The notes under the pieces: model-generated
What the model was told of the DNA's origin: nothing
The model's database searches: none
What the model saw: the letters and a program-made list of their open reading frames with translations, nothing else
In this document: one piece after another, positions 54,353-64,000 of the stretch
Numbering within the stretch: position 1 is the stretch's first letter
Layout of the letters: the number at the start of each line of letters is the position of its first letter
Assembly: GCA_963971575.1 (NCBI GenBank)
Contig: OZ020611.1
Coordinates: 182,728,535 to 182,792,534 of the forward strand
Origin: Liopterus haemorrhoidalis
Lineage: Eukaryota > Arthropoda > Insecta > Coleoptera > Dytiscidae
Reading direction: 5' to 3'
Length of the DNA stretch: 64,000 nt
Program-made: the position numbers and the translations under genes

Positions 54353-55227
54353 CGAGGTCTGTTCAAAAAGTATCGCGAATTATGTGATTTTTCAAAAATT
54401 CTTTATTTATTCATGAATATCTATTTTGTCCCCTTCAAAGTAATCCCCACCAGATATTATACAATTGTGCGAACGTATTTTCCAATCCTCGAAGCACTTG
54501 AAAAAATCATTTTTTGTGATCTTGTTCAGCTCCTCCTTCGATGCCGTTTTTATCTCCTCACTCGTAGCGTAGCGTCGTCCTTTCATGGGCCCCTTCAGTT
54601 TCGGGAACAAGAAAAAGTCACAGGCGGAATTATTAGTGTGTTGTTTTTGGTCTAAATTGAGCAATTTTGGTACGAATTTCGCGGCGACCCGTCTCATGCC
54701 CAAATCATTGGTAAAAATCGAATGGCACGGGCCAATCGATATGTTTAGGTCCTCAGCAACTTCTCTAACGGTGATTCGACGATTGGTCAATACTATTTTC
54801 TTCACTTCATCAATGTTTTCGTCTGTTGTTGACGTGCTCGGGCGTCCGGCACGCTCTTCGTCGTTCACATCTTCTCGGCCCTCTGAGAATATTTTGTACC
54901 ACCCATAAACGTTGCTTCGGCCCAAGGTAGCTTCACCATATGCCACAGTCAACATTCGGAATGCGTCCGCGTACTTAATTTTGTTTTTTACACAAAATTT
55001 GATACAGATTCTTTGATCCATTTTTTGGTATAGGCAAAAATCGAAGAAGAGCCAAAACACGTGCAAGCAAAGCAACTGTCAAAAATTAACTGAACATTCA
55101 AAATGGCCGAACTTGTCGGCATAAATGAGAGATATGAGTACCAACATAACGCCACAAAAAAATCGAAAATCGAATATACGTAACCCGCGGAAATTCAAAA
55201 TTCGCGATACTTTTTGAACAGACCTCG
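54353..55227 (-). mobile_element. mariner M2b, internally deleted, 875 bp
   Basis: TA at 54351-54352 and 55228-55229. The same CGAGGTCTGTTCAAAAAGTA ends as M2a. The body is colinear with M2a in reverse orientation, with the same main internal deletion plus a further loss of about 28 bp. Confidence 0.97.
54407..55021 (-). pseudogene. mariner transposase lacking its catalytic core, open frame (M2b)
   Basis: From the Met at 55021, 204 codons are open: MDQRICIKFCVKNKIKYADA, VYGWYKIFSEGREDVNDEER, NRRITVREVAEDLNISIGPC and GMRRVAAKFVPKLLNLDQKQ cover both HTH motifs of the DNA-binding half. After HTNNSA the sequence joins directly to CDFFLFPKLKGPMKGRRYAT and runs to YFEGDKIDIHE. The segment with the first two catalytic Asp residues is gone (the protein should be about 345 residues), but the Asp of CDFF, the third, remains. 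The additional 28-bp loss relative to M2a restores the frame across the junction. A catalytically dead, DNA-binding-competent product is conceivable. Confidence 0.9.
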
Positions 55228-55229
55228 TA

Positions 55230-56558
55230 TGTGGTACTGGTGTCCCAAAAAACAGGTTCCTGGGTCCTCGGATGGTTTCTTCAACAGGTGTTGATGCACA
55301 AAAAATTAAATGATAACACCAAGAGGGTGAGATATCACTTAACTCGCGATAGAGACGCGTGAATTTATTTAGACACTTTTAATAATCATATCGACAGGCA
55401 AAGTACACACTGATCAGGTCAGTATAAGAGTGATTTTAGTGAAAATAATGTTGAGACCGGCACGTAGTGCTTCTCAACATTTTTTCAAAATACAAAAAGT
55501 TTTTGTGAAATGAATAAAATTAAATAAAATTAATTTAATAATAACAAGCGCCTAGCGGGCGCGAGACTAATCTTTTGAAATATCTCCCTTAGTGTTGATT
55601 AACAGCAAAAACGTGTATGAAAAACATTGTTTATATTAAGAAAACAAATCTTTTCTGTTTTATGCATTTTTACCATTGGATGAATATTTGGGGAGATACG
55701 GGAGATACAACAAAAATGCATCTAACAAAAACCGTACGAAGTACGGGTACGTCAGCTATCTCTAACATAAAAAAAAATCGGCAATTGAAAAATAATCTGT
55801 GGCTGTATGTTAATTTTTTCATTTGGTTGCGCCTGGTAACAATGTGTATAGAGCAATACCAATGGTTGCATATATTTATATTTTTCCGGGAAATATCTAA
55901 CCTACATTGACAATATTTAGTTTTCTTCTTGAAATTTATCTGCAGACCCCCATCCACTAACAAGTGGGCCCTCAGGGGACCCTCAATTTCGGAAACGCTT
56001 TTCTAAACAATAGCCAATCTTGCAGCAGAGAAATGGAAATATTGGTAGGTAAATGAACTTGGAAACCATTTGTTAAACATCAAGAAATTAATTTGTTTAA
56101 ACGTAGCGTGTTTAATAAAATGAAACTCGATTAAAATAAACATATGTTGAGATAAGATTCAGCATCAGATATAGATGGAAATGATTATTCTGAGGAAATA
56201 TATGTTTATGTACGAGGAGGTAAATGAAAGAGCACTGAATAAACATGCGAGTTAACGGGCGTCTGCGCTCTGTCATTCCTGCCCATATAACATACATCCC
56301 AACTAATTTATTAACCTCTCATTTATAAAATACCTACTATTTATTTATAATTTTAATGTTAATTCAATTTAATTTATACAGATATACATACACGCGTTGC
56401 ACTAAATTCCTCAGTACGCGAACAGGAAAATTCCGACTTAGTAATGGGACCCGAGTATCCTATTTAAATAGGAATGTATGAGGACTTCGAAAACTATAAA
56501 AGATATGACTACGGAAAATTATGCCAAATTGTTACATAACCATTGCATTTGAATGACA
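55230..56558. other. no recognisable gene
   Basis: AT-rich; small GC patches only. A pair of opposite frames at 55617-55963 has no recognisable similarity. Confidence 0.35.
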
Positions 56559-56870
56559 CTTGCAAGCAGAGCCTTAACTAAGCAGGGGCAACAGGGATAC
56601 AAGCCCGGGGCCCTGGTGAAAGCAGAGCTCTAAAATGTACTGCAAAAAAATAACATAATATTTTCAAAAAACTGATCACCATTTCAGTAATAATGGTCAT
56701 ATTACAGAATCCCATTTCTGAACGAAAATATATATTTACCAAAAATTTATTTTGTTTGTCAAATCAAAACAATTCACAGAAATAATATTGTTCCAAAATG
56801 CTAATGTATTAAAATGAAACAGTGAATTTCTTTTATCTTGTAACATTGATTTATTATTATGCATGGTTTC

Positions 56871-58116
56871 CCTAGTAACGACAAATTATTTTGACTGCAA
56901 TGTAAAGTTGCATTCCATTTATTTTGCAACATAGGGATAAACATTCATTGAAAAGGCTAAAAAAAAATTATTGAAAATACATTGAAAACACAATTATTAA
57001 ATATAAAAATAACAAAAAACACCTAAATTAAATGTTCAACTTGTAAACAAAAAGTAAGATGATCATAAATTATTTAAAACATTTATTATTGGCCCTTGTG
57101 GGATTCTATTTTGTAAATCCGTGATGCTCCTTATTTCTCCATCATATACTTTTGCTTTAAGATATCCCCAATAAAAAAGCGTTTGGTGATAAATCCGGAG
57201 ATCGTGCTGGCCAATTTATCGTCCCTCCTCTCCCAATCCAACTATTGGGAAATTCCCTGTCCAAGTAGTCCCTACATGTTTGGAATAGTGCACTTGAGCT
57301 CCATCTTGCTGGTACCATATTTGACCAGCAAAAATTAAATTTCTTAAAGCAGGTATTATGTGATTTTGTAATAGGGCCAAGTATTTATCCGCATTGAGGT
57401 TACCATCAATGAAAACGGGTCCTATTATGCCGGCCCACACATATTTTTAAGGCCTTTGTGTACATTAAGCATTAAATAAATGTAAATTTTCTCGACTCCA
57501 ATACCTAAAATTTTGGCGGTGCACCTCACCACTTAAATTAAAAGTTGCTTCGTCGGTAAATAAAATTCTTTGGAGCATAATAGGGTTGGCATCAATTTTT
57601 TCAAAAATATTAAAGCAAAAGTCCATCCGTACTGCCGCATCTCTCTCTAAAAGTTCTTGATGATTTTGAAATTTGTAAAACCGGTATTTTTAGTTTTTAA
57701 GAGCTCTGTATACAGATGACTTACTCACAGATACGGTTTGAGCGATTAATTTAGTAGATGTACAGTTATTACTTTCAACTTCTAAAGCAATTTCTAATTT
57801 CTTTTCTTCAGTCAGTATAGTTGATGTTCGTTTCCTTCTTGTATGATTCAAATTGAGGCAACCATGGCGTTTAAATTTGGTAACAAGCCTCGATATTGTA
57901 GAGGGATTCGGTATAAGACGATTCGGATAAGTAGCACTGAACATAGCAGAAACTTCTCTCAAACTCATCTGAGAATTGTACCAAGTTACAAGCATGATTT
58001 TTGCTTCACTTGTGTACATTTTTTTGAATGAAAAATATACTCTAATCGCCTATGTTGCAAATTAAAAGAAACGCAATTTTCCATTGTTGTCAGATTTCAA
58101 TTACCATAGTAACGTT
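56871..58116 (-). mobile_element. IS630/Tc1/mariner-type transposon, about 1.25 kb
   Basis: Imperfect terminal inverted repeats of about 65 bp. Read inward to outward, the left end is CCTATGTTGCAAAATAAATG with GCAACTTTACATTG; the right is CCTATGTTGCAAATTAAAAG with GCAATTTTCCATTG. The outermost bases and target site are not certain (CTAGTAACG on the left, ATAGTAACG on the right). It encodes one degraded transposase on the minus strand. Confidence 0.75.
57065..58019 (-). pseudogene. IS630/Tc1/mariner-type transposase, decayed
   Basis: Minus strand. N-terminus MYTSEAKIMLVTWYNSQMSL, then a helix-turn-helix with SREVSAMF-like and NPSTISRLVTKFKRHG, then a second one, NNCTSTKLIAQTVSVSKSSV. Core: RILFTDEATFNLSGEVHRQN and FRYWSRENLH (first Asp, about 57540-57590), MWAGIIGPVFIDGNLNADKY, then WYQQDGAQVHY (second Asp). 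After a frameshift comes GTINWPARSPDLSPNAFLLG, where the usual PLDFFLWG third Asp appears lost. Several frameshifts and stops. An insect-typical lineage, distinct from the mariners in this window. Confidence 0.8.
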
Positions 58117-58348
58117 AATACCTACATATATTGAAGGATAAAAGAAATCACTGTATATAACACCTAGGAATATTTAAGATGAAAAGTACGATCTAATGGT
58201 GTCCAAATTTAGTCTTAATAGTTCACATATAAGAGAAAGAATTATTCTGTAAAATAATCATTTCACAAAAAAAAAAATGTGTTAGGGGGCCCAGATGTAA
58301 AATCTTGCCCAGGGTCCGAAAAAAGCTAGTTACGGTACTGCTTGCAAG

Positions 58349-60515
58349 GATCTGAAGCTGAATTTTTTTAGGTTCAGATTTGGATTCAGGTTCAATAACA
58401 ATTTTTTTTTTTTTTTGTTCAAGAACCTAAATTTTGTCTGTTCCGGATTCGGGTTCTATGAAAATTTTAATTTTTACTCGAGTTGACTGTACACTTTGTT
58501 TATGTAGTTAGCTATAATCTGTCATCGGGCCCATAATAATCGTTTTCCGGAGAATGATGCGGAATTATTGTCTTCTCGGGCCCGGAATTATTGTATTACC
58601 GAGACCATTGCTTATCCTTTCCGAGACTCTAGGTGCTCCAATGTAGCGAACTCCCTTAATGCAAACTTGGAACAAATAAATGTACACGAGCTAAAATGTG
58701 TTTACCATTTGAGAGCAAATATAAAATGACATAATTAAAATAGACATAATATAAAATAGACTAATATAAAAATAAATAAATTTGGGGAAAAAACGTAAGA
58801 GTGTTTGGAATATAACAATTAAAAGTTGTGACTATAGCAGCCCCTTCCTGCCCCTTATGCCGGCGCCCGTGGGTATTATAGTACTAGTATTTTTCGAGGA
58901 AAGTTCTAAACTATAGGTTAAGAATAATGTCGAAAAAAATACGTATTATGGGAACATTTCTACACAAAACTATATAACAATAAAAATTCCTTCAAACCCA
59001 CAAATATATTAAACAAATTACAGAACATTGTTGTCTGATATCTATTATTATGTTATTGAAAGTTAATATTTTTGCAACAATTTTTTCTACAAATAAAAAT
59101 ATTATGTTAGACAGTCAAAAATACGCTGCAAATGTTGATGCATAGATTGTTACTAATTTTATTTCAGATTGTTAGTTTTGTATAAGATACTTAATATTTG
59201 GAGGTTATACGTACCGTTAATGCTCCCCCCCCCCTTCCGATGAAACCAGAAAATGTCACCATAAGAGGGATTCTTCCTGGTTGAGAACCATTAGTTTAGA
59301 TTTCGCTAGTTGTTATTAATGTCAATTATATACAATATGTGGTGTAAATTGATGAGCAATATAAGAAAAAAACAAAGCAACTAGTTTAATTTTGTATCTA
59401 CTGCACCATTTTATTAAAACTAAAAGGTAAAGAAAGATATAGTGAAGTGAAATAACCTTACTAGCATGTGATGATAAAACACGAATTGTGTCTTAATCTT
59501 ATAAAACATTTACAGATAACCCTGTGGCAGTAAAATCCTGGTACGGAAGAAGAGAATAGGTACGATGTTGCAATCTATGGAGGTAGTCAATTCATCCACA
59601 TTAAGAAGTGAACGGTAAACCCCTGCAAACTCGCATCGCTGACTGTCAGGTGAGTATTTCATATTCTATTCAAGTTGATGCTTCCTGAATTTCATGGAAC
59701 AAGTGCATTGCACTTGTCAATGACATGTTTATGGAGAGTGAAAATGCAAACATTGCAGATTTACAGAAAACAAATGAGGTTGATATAGACTAGTGGTATT
59801 CAACTTGTGTTCCGAGGAACCCTGGGGTTCCGTGGAATGTTTTCAGGGGTTCCGCAACTTTAATTAAATGGTTTTATACCGTTTTTTTTTTTTTAATGAC
59901 TTAATCTTGCTTGTATACAATGATTTTGGTAAATTTAAAATTGAATAACTTTAAATCTCAGAGTGCTACAAATTTCTTATCACTATTTTCGTCATCAGTA
60001 TACAAACAGCTATATTTACTCGATAAAAAGTTCAAATTTGTTGGATAATGATTATTATTTACTTCTGATATCACCTACCATTTAAATATGTACTTGGTAC
60101 TGAATTATTGGATTTTATGTTTATAAATTACTATATTACTTTGATTTTATGTTTATAATGATTGCTTATAAATGTTTATAATAAATAACTAAGTAAGATT
60201 CAAAACAGAATATCGCTAATTATCCGATTCAATTTTTATTTATAATTTGCATTAAAAATTATATTAGGTAGGTATCGCATTATAAAATATCAATTTTGAT
60301 CAAGACTAAATTCAATAATAAACATCTAAATTAATATTTTAAAACGGTTGTTCTTAAAACTAAACCAGTGGCGAAGGAAGACCTCCGCTAGACTTGCCCT
60401 CCCATAAAAAAATAATAAGAAAAAAAAATACATCTTTTTTTTTTTAATTTAAAAGAAGATTTAGGTAAATCTTCAAAAATACATCAAATTATGTTCTATA
60501 CAAATTTGATATAAT
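58349..60515. other. unassigned, with scattered hAT-like ends
   Basis: 58360-58470 has repeated GGTTCA/GGATTCGGGTTC motifs. 59270-59300 (GGTTGAGAACCATTAG) resembles an hAT right end. TAGTGGTATTCAACTTGTGT at 59791-59810, followed by CCCTGGGGTTCCGTGG, resembles an hAT left end, and CAGTGGCGAAGGAAG at 60366 another. No pairs or duplications were found. T and A runs at 58402, 59881 and 60420. Confidence 0.3.
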
Positions 60516-60794
60516 ATGCAAATTTTAGATACAGAACGTTTATATATTTGGGCAATTGCAAAACACATAATTAAAAATCCAGGCATAATAAACTATCCTG
60601 AGCATAGTTACAATACAAGGTCGAAGATTAACCATCTTGCAGTCCCTATTAAACATAATATAGTGAAGTATGAACATTACTATTTGTATTACTCTTGTAA
60701 AATTCATGATCTTTTAAATGAATATATAAAATCAAAGAAGCATAATTTTAAAACAATTCTTAAAAGATGGATTAGTAATGTACCAAATTACTAG
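60516..60794 (+). pseudogene. LINE ORF2 C-terminus
   Basis: A 92-codon open frame. YPEHSYNTRSKINHLAVPI carries the HSYNTR block seen near the C-terminus of CR1/Jockey-type ORF2. KSKKHNFKTILKRWISNVPN closes it in the way of the usual final helix (F+..LK.WL). The same YNTR block occurs at 9248-9495 and 28825-29700, but the surrounding residues differ, so this is a separate family. No RT motifs remain. Confidence 0.65.
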
Positions 60795-60974
60795 GTGCAA
60801 TCAGTATTCAAGTAGTTCCGTAGTATATTCAATATTATAAAAAATAATTATTATATACAAAAAAAAAATATCTGCTGTAATGAAGGGGAATGAACTAGTT
60901 TTTGTTAATATTTTTTATTTGGTATTATTGTATGATCAGATATTATCTTACTATTATTGTTATTATTTATAATA

Positions 60975-61085
60975 TGTACCATATGTACATACATATGTAT
61001 GTACATACATATACATACATATGTATGTATATATGTATGTATATGTATGTACATGTGTATGTATATGTATGTATATGTGTATATA
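60975..61085 (+). repeat. (ATGT/ACAT)n microsatellite
   Basis: Interrupted ATGTACATACATATGTATGT-type tetranucleotide repeat, self-complementary in part, within the LINE 3' untranslated region. Confidence 0.9.
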
Positions 61086-61250
61086 TCATGTATTACTTTG
61101 TAATTATTATTATTTTTATTGTATAATTTATGTGTTACCTCAAACTTATAATGTGATGTATTTATTTTATTTTTTGTAATTAACTTGCGAACATTTTTCT
61201 GGGTTCGTCCTGTTTATGTTCCAATGAATAAATAAATAAATAAATAAATA

Positions 61251-61695
61251 TATATGTATAATTTTTGAGCACTTTGATTTTTTTTCTTTTACATCTTTAC
61301 ATTGTAGTGTGGTAAAAAAAAGTAAATTAATAATAATAAAATGCTGTAAATAATGTAGTTTAAGTAAGTAAATAAATTATATTTTTGTTTATTATTAAAT
61401 GTTAAAATACTGGGCATAATATATACTGCTAACATTTAAATTTTGTATATTAACACGCGATGAACATTCTTGTTCTTTGTGGGTTAATTTATTAATTTTT
61501 TTATTGTTGAAAACGTAATGTTGCCCAATACGTACGTGTGTGTTGTATTTATTTATTAACACACACATGTATATTCTGTATAATATTGTAAAATTACTTG
61601 TAACTTATAAACAATAAAACATTACAAAAATAAAAAGCTAAGTTTACGCTTATCTGTAAAAATCAAACTAAATGTCAAATTTGTCATGATTATAA
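61251..61695. other. no recognisable feature
   Basis: AT-rich spacer with TTTATTTATTAACACACACA near 61548-61567. Confidence 0.3.
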
Positions 61696-61697
61696 TA

Positions 61698-62423
61698 CGA
61701 GGGTTACCTTTTATGGTTTTACAAACGACCACTAGATAGCAATATTGAAATACGTCATTACTATATTCGTAAAATTTGACATTTGTTATTGTGAAATCAG
61801 TGGCAGCTTATAAATTGACCGAGTAGTTGGTTGACAGTGAGCGTTAAAAAAAACAGTTTGTGAAAAAATGGATATTACTCATGGTTTTCGTTGGATGATT
61901 TTTTACGATTTTAGTAAAGGGCTAACCCAACAACAATGCATAGTTTCGCAAAAGATCAGAAAATAATGTTTACAATTGGTTTGCAGAATTTCGTCATGGT
62001 CATGCGTCCGTCAGTGATGAATCTCGTGAAAGTCAACCAAAATCGGTTGTGATTCAAAAAAACATCGATGCTGTGCGCAAAATAATTGAAGAAGATCGGC
62101 ATGTGACTTATCGTGAGATAGAGACATCCTTTGCCATATCGCAGACTGCAATACATTCGATTTTGAATGCACATTTAGCTGTGAAAAAGATCTGTTCCCG
62201 ATGGAATCCACACAATTTGCCCGATGCTCAAAAAAGCTGTTGAAGCCTTCGTAAACCATGTTTTTGAGATACCAACTTCAGAGTGGAAAAAATGTTTCGA
62301 GAATTGGTTTGAACGCATGCAAAAGTATATAAATCCTAAAGGTGAACATTTTGAAAAGCAATAAAACAGTTTGTTCCAAAAAGTCTTTCTTAGTTTTTGT
62401 AAAAACTTAAAAGGTAGCCCTCG
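61698..62423 (+). mobile_element. mariner M1-family deletion copy, 726 bp
   Basis: TA at 61696-61697 and 62424-62425. Ends CGAGGGTTACCTTTTATG and, reverse-complemented, CGAGGGCTACCTTTTAAG. Sequence is close to M1 (15871-17135) on both sides of an internal deletion of about 500 bp. Confidence 0.95.
61868..62363 (+). pseudogene. mariner transposase deletion remnant (M1 family)
   Basis: Begins MDITHGFRWMIFYDFSKGLT, shifts frame, then NIDAVRKIIEEDRHVTYREI and ETSFAISQTAIHSILNAHLA (HTH) and VKKICSRWNPHNLPDAQKS. Here the deletion joins it to VEAFVNHVFEIPTSEWKKCF, then ENWFERMQKYINPKGEHFEK, the C-terminus. All three catalytic Asp residues are in the lost segment. The copy at 16038-17086 shows what is missing. 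Confidence 0.85.
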
Positions 62424-62425
62424 TA

Positions 62426-63129
62426 GTATATATATTTCGAATGATTTATCTATAGTTCTTAGTACTTTTTCTATACGCGATTCAATGACCTGTGTATGCA
62501 GGCAAAATTCAACTTAATGCGATGAGCAGTTTGGTCACAATATCAACAGACAGATTCTCGGACAAAGAGACAGATCTTCAGACAGATAAACAGACACGAG
62601 TGGTATTGAGTTCTTAGTACACTTTCGAAATCCTAAAAGCAGACAAAAATCAATAATCGTGTTGTACAACAGCTTTTGGGTCGTTGCCATATGCTAATAG
62701 CTATAGATGCTGTGGAACTAAAATTTTCATTGTTATATCCTTATCACTTTGTTCGAGTATGCCAGGATTCTAAGTTGAAGTGCAAATAGAGTGAAGGACA
62801 ATATATACCTCAACATTTTGCGTATTAGCAGTTTCCACTGTATGTATATGATGTATAACTGAATTTGCTATTGTGCATATTCGTCTCATGTACGGGTGTG
62901 TTCGGCGTTTTGCAAACACAGGCTATCAATATTAATATGACGTGTTCTTAATTCTCAGTCTTGCTCGCTCGTACAGTTCTCTCATTAGTATGCTCCCGTG
63001 CTTTATTATTCTACCGTTAGATATTTTTTATCGTCTATTTCAATAGAATAATCATTTCACTAAAACGACTTTAGCAATTCATTGTCTACATAAAATTAAA
63101 ATTTGCTTAACTTATTTTTAATGGAATAT
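62426..63129. other. unassigned
   Basis: 62490-62640 (CAAAATTCAACTTAATGC, AGCAGTTTGGTCACAATATC, ACAGACAGATTCTC) resembles 13936-14060 and is of the style of decayed LINE 3' ends. Nothing else is recognisable. Confidence 0.3.
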
Positions 63130-63670
63130 CGTGTAAAACGTTCTTTTATAAAATTAGTAAATGAAGAAATGTTCGCCAGTTCTTGTTGAACCTCTGCCAC
63201 AAATTCTACCAAACTACTCTAGTTGCCTTTCACATTATCCTTACATTATTTTTCAAGTTGAAATGCTAAATTCTTGGGTTTGGAAGATCAAGACAATCAA
63301 ATAAGTTGTTAATAACTTTGTATACAAAACAAATATCAGTTATTATTTGTCTGTTTTTCAAAGATACAAAGCTAATATAAGTGGAATCTTTGAAATTAGT
63401 ATGTTTGATGAATACTATCTTGTATTTTCTCTGGCTAAATTCCTAAAATTCTAGTTGGCTCCTTATCATAGAACAGTATAAAGACAAAAGAGTCTCGTGT
63501 GATTTAAATTCTTTACCTGTTCTACAAATAAATCCAAACATTCTATAAGATATTTTTATAATTGGATCCATATGAACTTCAAATATTAATTTCTTGTCAA
63601 AAACTACTCCAAGATCCTTAACAGAAGAAATAAATGAAGAACTGTCACTAAAAACAAGAGTTCAAGATAA
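63130..63670 (-). pseudogene. LINE RT C-terminal pseudogene
   Basis: Minus strand: SSVKDLGVVFDKKLIFEVHM, DPIIKISYRMFGFICRTGKE and FKSHETLLSLYCSMIRSQLE form the well-known block after the RT palm (VKDLGV.FD..L.F..HI, ..A.R.LGFI.R....F, L...Y...VRS.LEY). After a frameshift come SQRKYKIVF, VSLKNRQIITDICFVYKVIN and NLFDCLDL. Then stops accumulate. CR1/Jockey-like. The RT catalytic motifs would lie upstream, beyond about 63700, and are not seen. Confidence 0.75.
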
Positions 63671-63828
63671 GAAAAGCCTTTAAATATTAAACAAAAAATC
63701 TAATCTAAAATAACTTTCAAACATTGACAAAAAAATTCACGTATTGTCAACTTTAATATTGTATATAATAAAGCCCACTTCTACTCAAAATGAACGAAAT
63801 AGTCAATGATTTTGGTCCAAAAAATAGA

Positions 63829-64000
63829 GAGGTAGACTATTCCAAACCCTTAGGCGGAACCAATGGAATTTTAATTTATTTTCTTAAGTTTTCAAGAGCT
63901 ATTTTTTTCATGTTTGAAGGTGTCTTTTGATAAACAGAATTATCAAAAGCTTCATTTAAACGATAAAAATTCTAAGTTGTCAAAATCTAGTTCCACTTAA
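63829..64000 (+). repeat. dispersed repeat P, copy 4 (runs off the window)
   Basis: TAGACTATTCCAAACCCTTA, GGCGGAACCAATGGAATTTT, GAGCTATTTTTTTCATGTTT, TTATCAAAAGCTTCATTTAA, AAAATCTAGTTCCACTTAA at the window end. Same order as 26045 and 51400. Confidence 0.7.

Larger units (their letters stand above)
56567..58340. mobile_element. hAT-type element invaded by another transposon
   Basis: A perfect 8-bp duplication CTTGCAAG at 56559-56566 and 58341-58348. Ends CAGAGCCTTAACTA and, reverse-complemented, CAGTACCGTAACTA. Subterminal GGGGCCCTGG and, inverted, GGGCCCAG motifs. Without the inner transposon (56871-58116) it would be a non-coding MITE of about 530 bp. Confidence 0.9.
60516..61250 (+). mobile_element. 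LINE 3' end with (AAAT)n tail
   Basis: A C-terminal ORF2 scrap (60516-60794), a 3' untranslated region of about 400 bp holding a microsatellite, and an end GTTCCAATGAATAAATAAAT followed by further AAAT units, the usual tail style of CR1/Jockey-like LINEs. 5' truncated. Confidence 0.65.

Noticed and set aside
61200..61250. Telomere-type repeat
   Set aside because: The AAAT repeat is a LINE tail; no TTAGG arrays were seen in the window.

Overview
This is an AT-rich, eukaryotic, non-coding window, most likely intergenic or intronic DNA of an insect or other arthropod. No intact host protein-coding gene, rRNA gene or functional tRNA gene could be supported. The evidence for an arthropod is the mix of repeats: several mariner lineages, a pogo-like element, a piggyBac-like MITE, many hAT MITEs, non-LTR retrotransposon tails and two SINE families. 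This is inference; species and order cannot be fixed by eye.

Layout. 0-7 kb: LINE tail, a SINE (12-bp target duplication), a dead mariner. 7-10 kb: an hAT MITE, then an interval of about 2 kb bounded by an exact 8-bp duplication and 8-bp terminal inverted repeats. That interval holds two minisatellite-bearing hAT ends around a LINE fragment, itself split by a piggyBac MITE in a TTAA site. 10-20 kb: second and third copies of the SINE, fold-back DNA at 12.4-12.8 kb, a GC-rich hAT MITE, a near full-length but dead mariner (15871-17135), further MITEs and a 114-bp tandem repeat. 20-25 kb: two copies of a repeat carrying a GTCT/GTCC microsatellite, an unidentified coding-like stretch, and a ZBED5/SCAND3-like hAT remnant. 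26.7-29.7 kb: an RNase H-bearing LINE interrupted by three MITEs, meeting tail-to-tail a second LINE with a 291-codon open RT fragment. 30-38 kb: MITEs, a pogo-like element with a perfect 44-bp inverted repeat, LINE and mariner fragments, and an hAT MITE with a perfect 8-bp duplication. 39-44 kb: pogo remnant, RT pseudogene, an internally deleted mariner and another LINE tail. 45-49 kb: third microsatellite-bearing repeat, with a roughly 540-bp expanded octamer array, a tRNA-derived SINE and a fold-back element with 124-bp arms. 51-64 kb: more MITEs and SINEs, a second deleted mariner sharing its deletion with the first, an hAT element invaded by an IS630/Tc1-type transposon, LINE tails and a deleted mariner.

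No genes here act together in a pathway. What is preserved is a layered insertion history, read from target-site duplications and nesting. The most unusual items are the two-unit hAT composite at 8036-10021, the perfect 44-bp inverted repeat at 31320-31430, the two mariners sharing one deletion while keeping the DNA-binding half, the long-armed fold-back at 48238-48766, and the unidentified acidic coding-like segment at 21270-21543. None is shown to be a new biological system.
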